NCBI GenBank assembly: GCA_945485625.1
Contig: CALYSH010000078.1
Span: forward strand, 1 to 6,789
Length of the DNA stretch: 6,789 bases
Source of the DNA: an uncultured Lachnospiraceae bacterium
Lineage (GTDB): Bacteria > Bacillota > Clostridia > Lachnospirales > Lachnospiraceae
Direction: 5' to 3'
How positions within the stretch are numbered: position 1 is the first letter of the stretch; each line of letters opens with the position of its first letter. A model generated the notes under the pieces. The model had not been told where the DNA came from. It was given only the letters and a program-made list of their open reading frames with translations, and searched no databases. Below, piece after piece: positions 5,263 through 6,789 of the stretch. The translations under genes and the position numbers were made by a program.

Positions 5263-6696
5263 CTAGACAGTTCCATGCTTCTTTGCAGGACGGTCTTCGG
5301 ATTTTGTAAACAGCATCTCCAGCGCTCCGATCACATACTTTCTGGTCTCACCGGGCTCTACAATATAATCCACATAGCCTCTTCTTGCCGCACTGGTTAC
5401 ATTGTTCTGTAAGCCTGCATATTCAGCAGCCTTCTCATTGATTACCTCAACGCCCTGGCCTTCATACATGATCTTTGCAGCCAGCTTACTGTCCATGGTA
5501 CCGATTTCCGCATTGGGCCATGCCATGCAGATATCAGCGCCGATCGCCTTGGAGTTCATAACATTATAAGCAGTACCATAAGCCTTACCGATTACTACGT
5601 TTACCTTCGGCACGGATGCATCCGCAAACGCATAGGTCAGCTTTGCAGCAGCCTTGGCAATGCCCTTCTCGGAGCACATGGTTGCCTCAAAACCGGTTAC
5701 ATTGGTCAGAGTAACCACGGGAATCTCAAAGGCATCACAGAAATTCACGAAGGATGCAGCCTTCTCGCAGCCCTTCTTTGTAAGTACAGTATCTAATTTC
5801 TCAGCCACCTTGCCCTCTTCGTCACAGATTTCGGAACGGTTTGCAACCACACCAACGGTAGAACCGTTCAAACGGATAAATCCGGTTACCATTTCCTTTG
5901 CATACTCTGCCTTCACTTCGAAGAAGTTGTTGTCGTCTGCCAAAATAGAAGCCGCAATGGCAGTATCGCCCACACAGCCTGCTATTTCAGGATTTACTCT
6001 GTTCAAATCATCGTTGCACTCCACCAGGAAGCTCGCATTATCCTCATTGTTGGAAGGGAGCATGTCAACCAGCTCACGAATCTTTGCAAAGATGGTAGCC
6101 TCATCAGCCACAACATCCACAATACCGCTCTCCTTTGCCTGGAACTCAGCGGATGAGGTATCACACTTGGTGATTACGTTGCCGTCAAGCGCATTGGGAG
6201 AATTTACGAACAGCTTTGCATTCTTTCCTTCCATAAAGGTAAAGTCGGTCATGGTAGGGAACAATCCCAAACCGCCTCCGCAGGTACCCAGAATAGCGGT
6301 AATCTGGGGAATCACTCCGGATGCAAAGGTCTGCTTCAGATAAATCTTTCCAAATGCAGCCAGTGCATCGGTAGACTCCTGAAGTCTTAAGCCTGCGCAG
6401 TCAATCAAACCAATCACAGGTGCTCCGGTCTTCATTGCCAGATCATAGAGGTTAGCAATCTTGTTTGCATGCATTTCGCCCATGGTACCGCCCATAACAG
6501 ACGCATCCTGGCTATATACATACACCGGATTGCCTTCGATGACTCCATAGCCGGTGATACATCCGTCTGAAGGAGTCTCGGTGGGTTTCATATTAAAATC
6601 GGTTGCTCTTGCAGTCACAAGTGCGCCGATTTCCACGAAACTGTTGTCGTCGAGCAAAGCTGCTATTCTTTGACTCGCTTTTGAAGTGTTACTCAT
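5263..6696 (-). CDS. Biotin-dependent acyl-CoA carboxyltransferase subunit (MmdA / transcarboxylase 12S-like), divergent
   Basis: Predicted to move a carboxyl group between an acyl-CoA (methylmalonyl-CoA or similar) and carrier-bound biotin in the cytoplasm. The 477-residue protein has the two-lobed crotonase fold of the Carboxyl_trans family and is slightly shorter than typical 12S/MmdA proteins (about 510 residues). Family landmarks include ITGYG (47-51), MGGTMGEMH (68-76), ASGVIPQ (125-131), KAYGTAY (371-377), AWPNAEIG (392-399) and a GYVDYIVEPGETR tail (440-452). Three usually invariant motifs differ: SGGARxQE reads CAGLRLQE (100-107), the AGGA region reads CGGGLG (139-144), and GFLPGxxQE reads GFEATMCSE (335-343). 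The start at 6696 follows a GGAGGG ribosome site 8 bases upstream; an in-frame ATG at 6735 lies upstream of that site and gives a poor extension. It is first in the visible operon, 15 bases before the gamma subunit. Family assignment is firm; substrate is uncertain (methylmalonyl-CoA, malonyl-CoA, glutaconyl-CoA or another). Confidence 0.88.
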   Translation of the reverse strand: MSNTSKASQRIAALLDDNSFVEIGALVTARATDFNMKPTETPSDGCITGYGVIEGNPVYVYSQDASVMGGTMGEMHANKIANLYDLAMKTGAPVIGLIDCAGLRLQESTDALAAFGKIYLKQTFASGVIPQITAILGTCGGGLGLFPTMTDFTFMEGKNAKLFVNSPNALDGNVITKCDTSSAEFQAKESGIVDVVADEATIFAKIRELVDMLPSNNEDNASFLVECNDDLNRVNPEIAGCVGDTAIAASILADDNNFFEVKAEYAKEMVTGFIRLNGSTVGVVANRSEICDEEGKVAEKLDTVLTKKGCEKAASFVNFCDAFEIPVVTLTNVTGFEATMCSEKGIAKAAAKLTYAFADASVPKVNVVIGKAYGTAYNVMNSKAIGADICMAWPNAEIGTMDSKLAAKIMYEGQGVEVINEKAAEYAGLQNNVTSAARRGYVDYIVEPGETRKYVIGALEMLFTKSEDRPAKKHGTV

Positions 6697-6789
6697 GCTT
6701 ACAGCCCTCCATTTATAATAAATAAAAAATAACAAACGTATTTCGGGGCGCCTTCCAAATATCAGAACAAGCCAAATGCCCCCATGATT
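6697..6789 (-). other. AT-rich leader upstream of the operon, no confident promoter
   Basis: This stretch holds the GGAGGG ribosome site and, upstream of it, a T/A-rich run (about 6711-6738) followed by a GC-rich patch with a GGCGCC palindrome near 6747-6752. The TATAAA-like sequence next to the ribosome site would put the transcription start inside or past that site, and no good -35 lies at proper spacing. I see no terminator hairpin. The operon promoter may be further upstream, or these genes may be internal to a longer operon. Confidence 0.4.
6705..6710 (-). promoter_or_regulatory. Ribosome binding site deciding the carboxyltransferase start
   Basis: On the minus strand the sequence reads GGAGGG, eight bases before the ATG at 6696. 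This fixes the start at MSNTSKASQ and excludes the longer frame from 6735, whose first 13 residues would be encoded across the ribosome site and an AT-rich leader. Confidence 0.85.

Noticed and set aside
5654..6343. A 229-codon open frame on the plus strand
   Set aside because: It lies wholly antisense to the well-supported carboxyltransferase and its translation (Ser/Phe/Pro-rich, no motif) is what an opposite-strand shadow gives.
6711..6760. Possible sigma-70 promoter just before the carboxyltransferase
   Set aside because: The TATAAA-like box abuts the ribosome site, which would leave no leader, and no matching -35 lies 16-18 bases upstream.
6762..6789. A minus-strand frame ending IMGAFGLF then TGA, possibly the tail of an upstream gene
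   Set aside because: Only eight residues are visible, and another minus-strand frame is also open to the window edge, so the frame cannot be chosen.

Overview
All recognisable genes lie on the minus strand and are transcribed from the right end of the window to the left. Protein similarity, strong Shine-Dalgarno sites and moderate base composition point to an anaerobic, low-to-mid GC Firmicute, most likely a clostridial gut or rumen bacterium of the Lachnospiraceae type. That lineage call is inferred from family resemblance; no rRNA or other marker gene is present.

From right to left the layout is as follows. A leader of about 93 bases (6697-6789) has no convincing promoter. It is followed by a carboxyltransferase of the MmdA / transcarboxylase 12S type (6696-5263), a lipoprotein-anchored OadG-like gamma subunit (5247-4465), a biotin carrier protein (4398-4024), and a sodium-pumping beta subunit of the OadB/MmdB/GcdB family (3986-2835). 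A 196-base gap (2639-2834) holds a set of nested perfect inverted repeats. Beyond it lies a second carboxyltransferase, of the OadA / pyruvate carboxylase B / transcarboxylase 5S type, without its own biotin domain (2638-1211). An intrinsic terminator hairpin (1165-1196) precedes the 5' part of a LacI-like ligand-binding protein that has no DNA-binding domain and runs off the left edge (1135-1).

The five enzyme genes look like one machine. The biotin carrier could take CO2 from an acyl-CoA at the 12S-like subunit or from oxaloacetate at the 5S-like subunit. It could then hand it to the other carboxyltransferase (transcarboxylation) or to the membrane beta subunit, where carboxybiotin decarboxylation drives Na+ export. 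No biotin carboxylase is encoded here, so an ATP-dependent carboxylase is not supported by this window. The beta subunit keeps every key Na+-pump residue I can place. The 12S-like subunit is divergent at usually invariant active-site glycine motifs, so its acyl-CoA substrate cannot be named.

The most unusual non-coding feature is the gap between the beta subunit and the 5S-like gene. On the transcript it can fold into a closed four-helix junction beginning one base after the beta stop codon. The 3' arm of the closing helix has a second perfect partner just downstream, which suggests either a structural switch or a mobile palindromic repeat.
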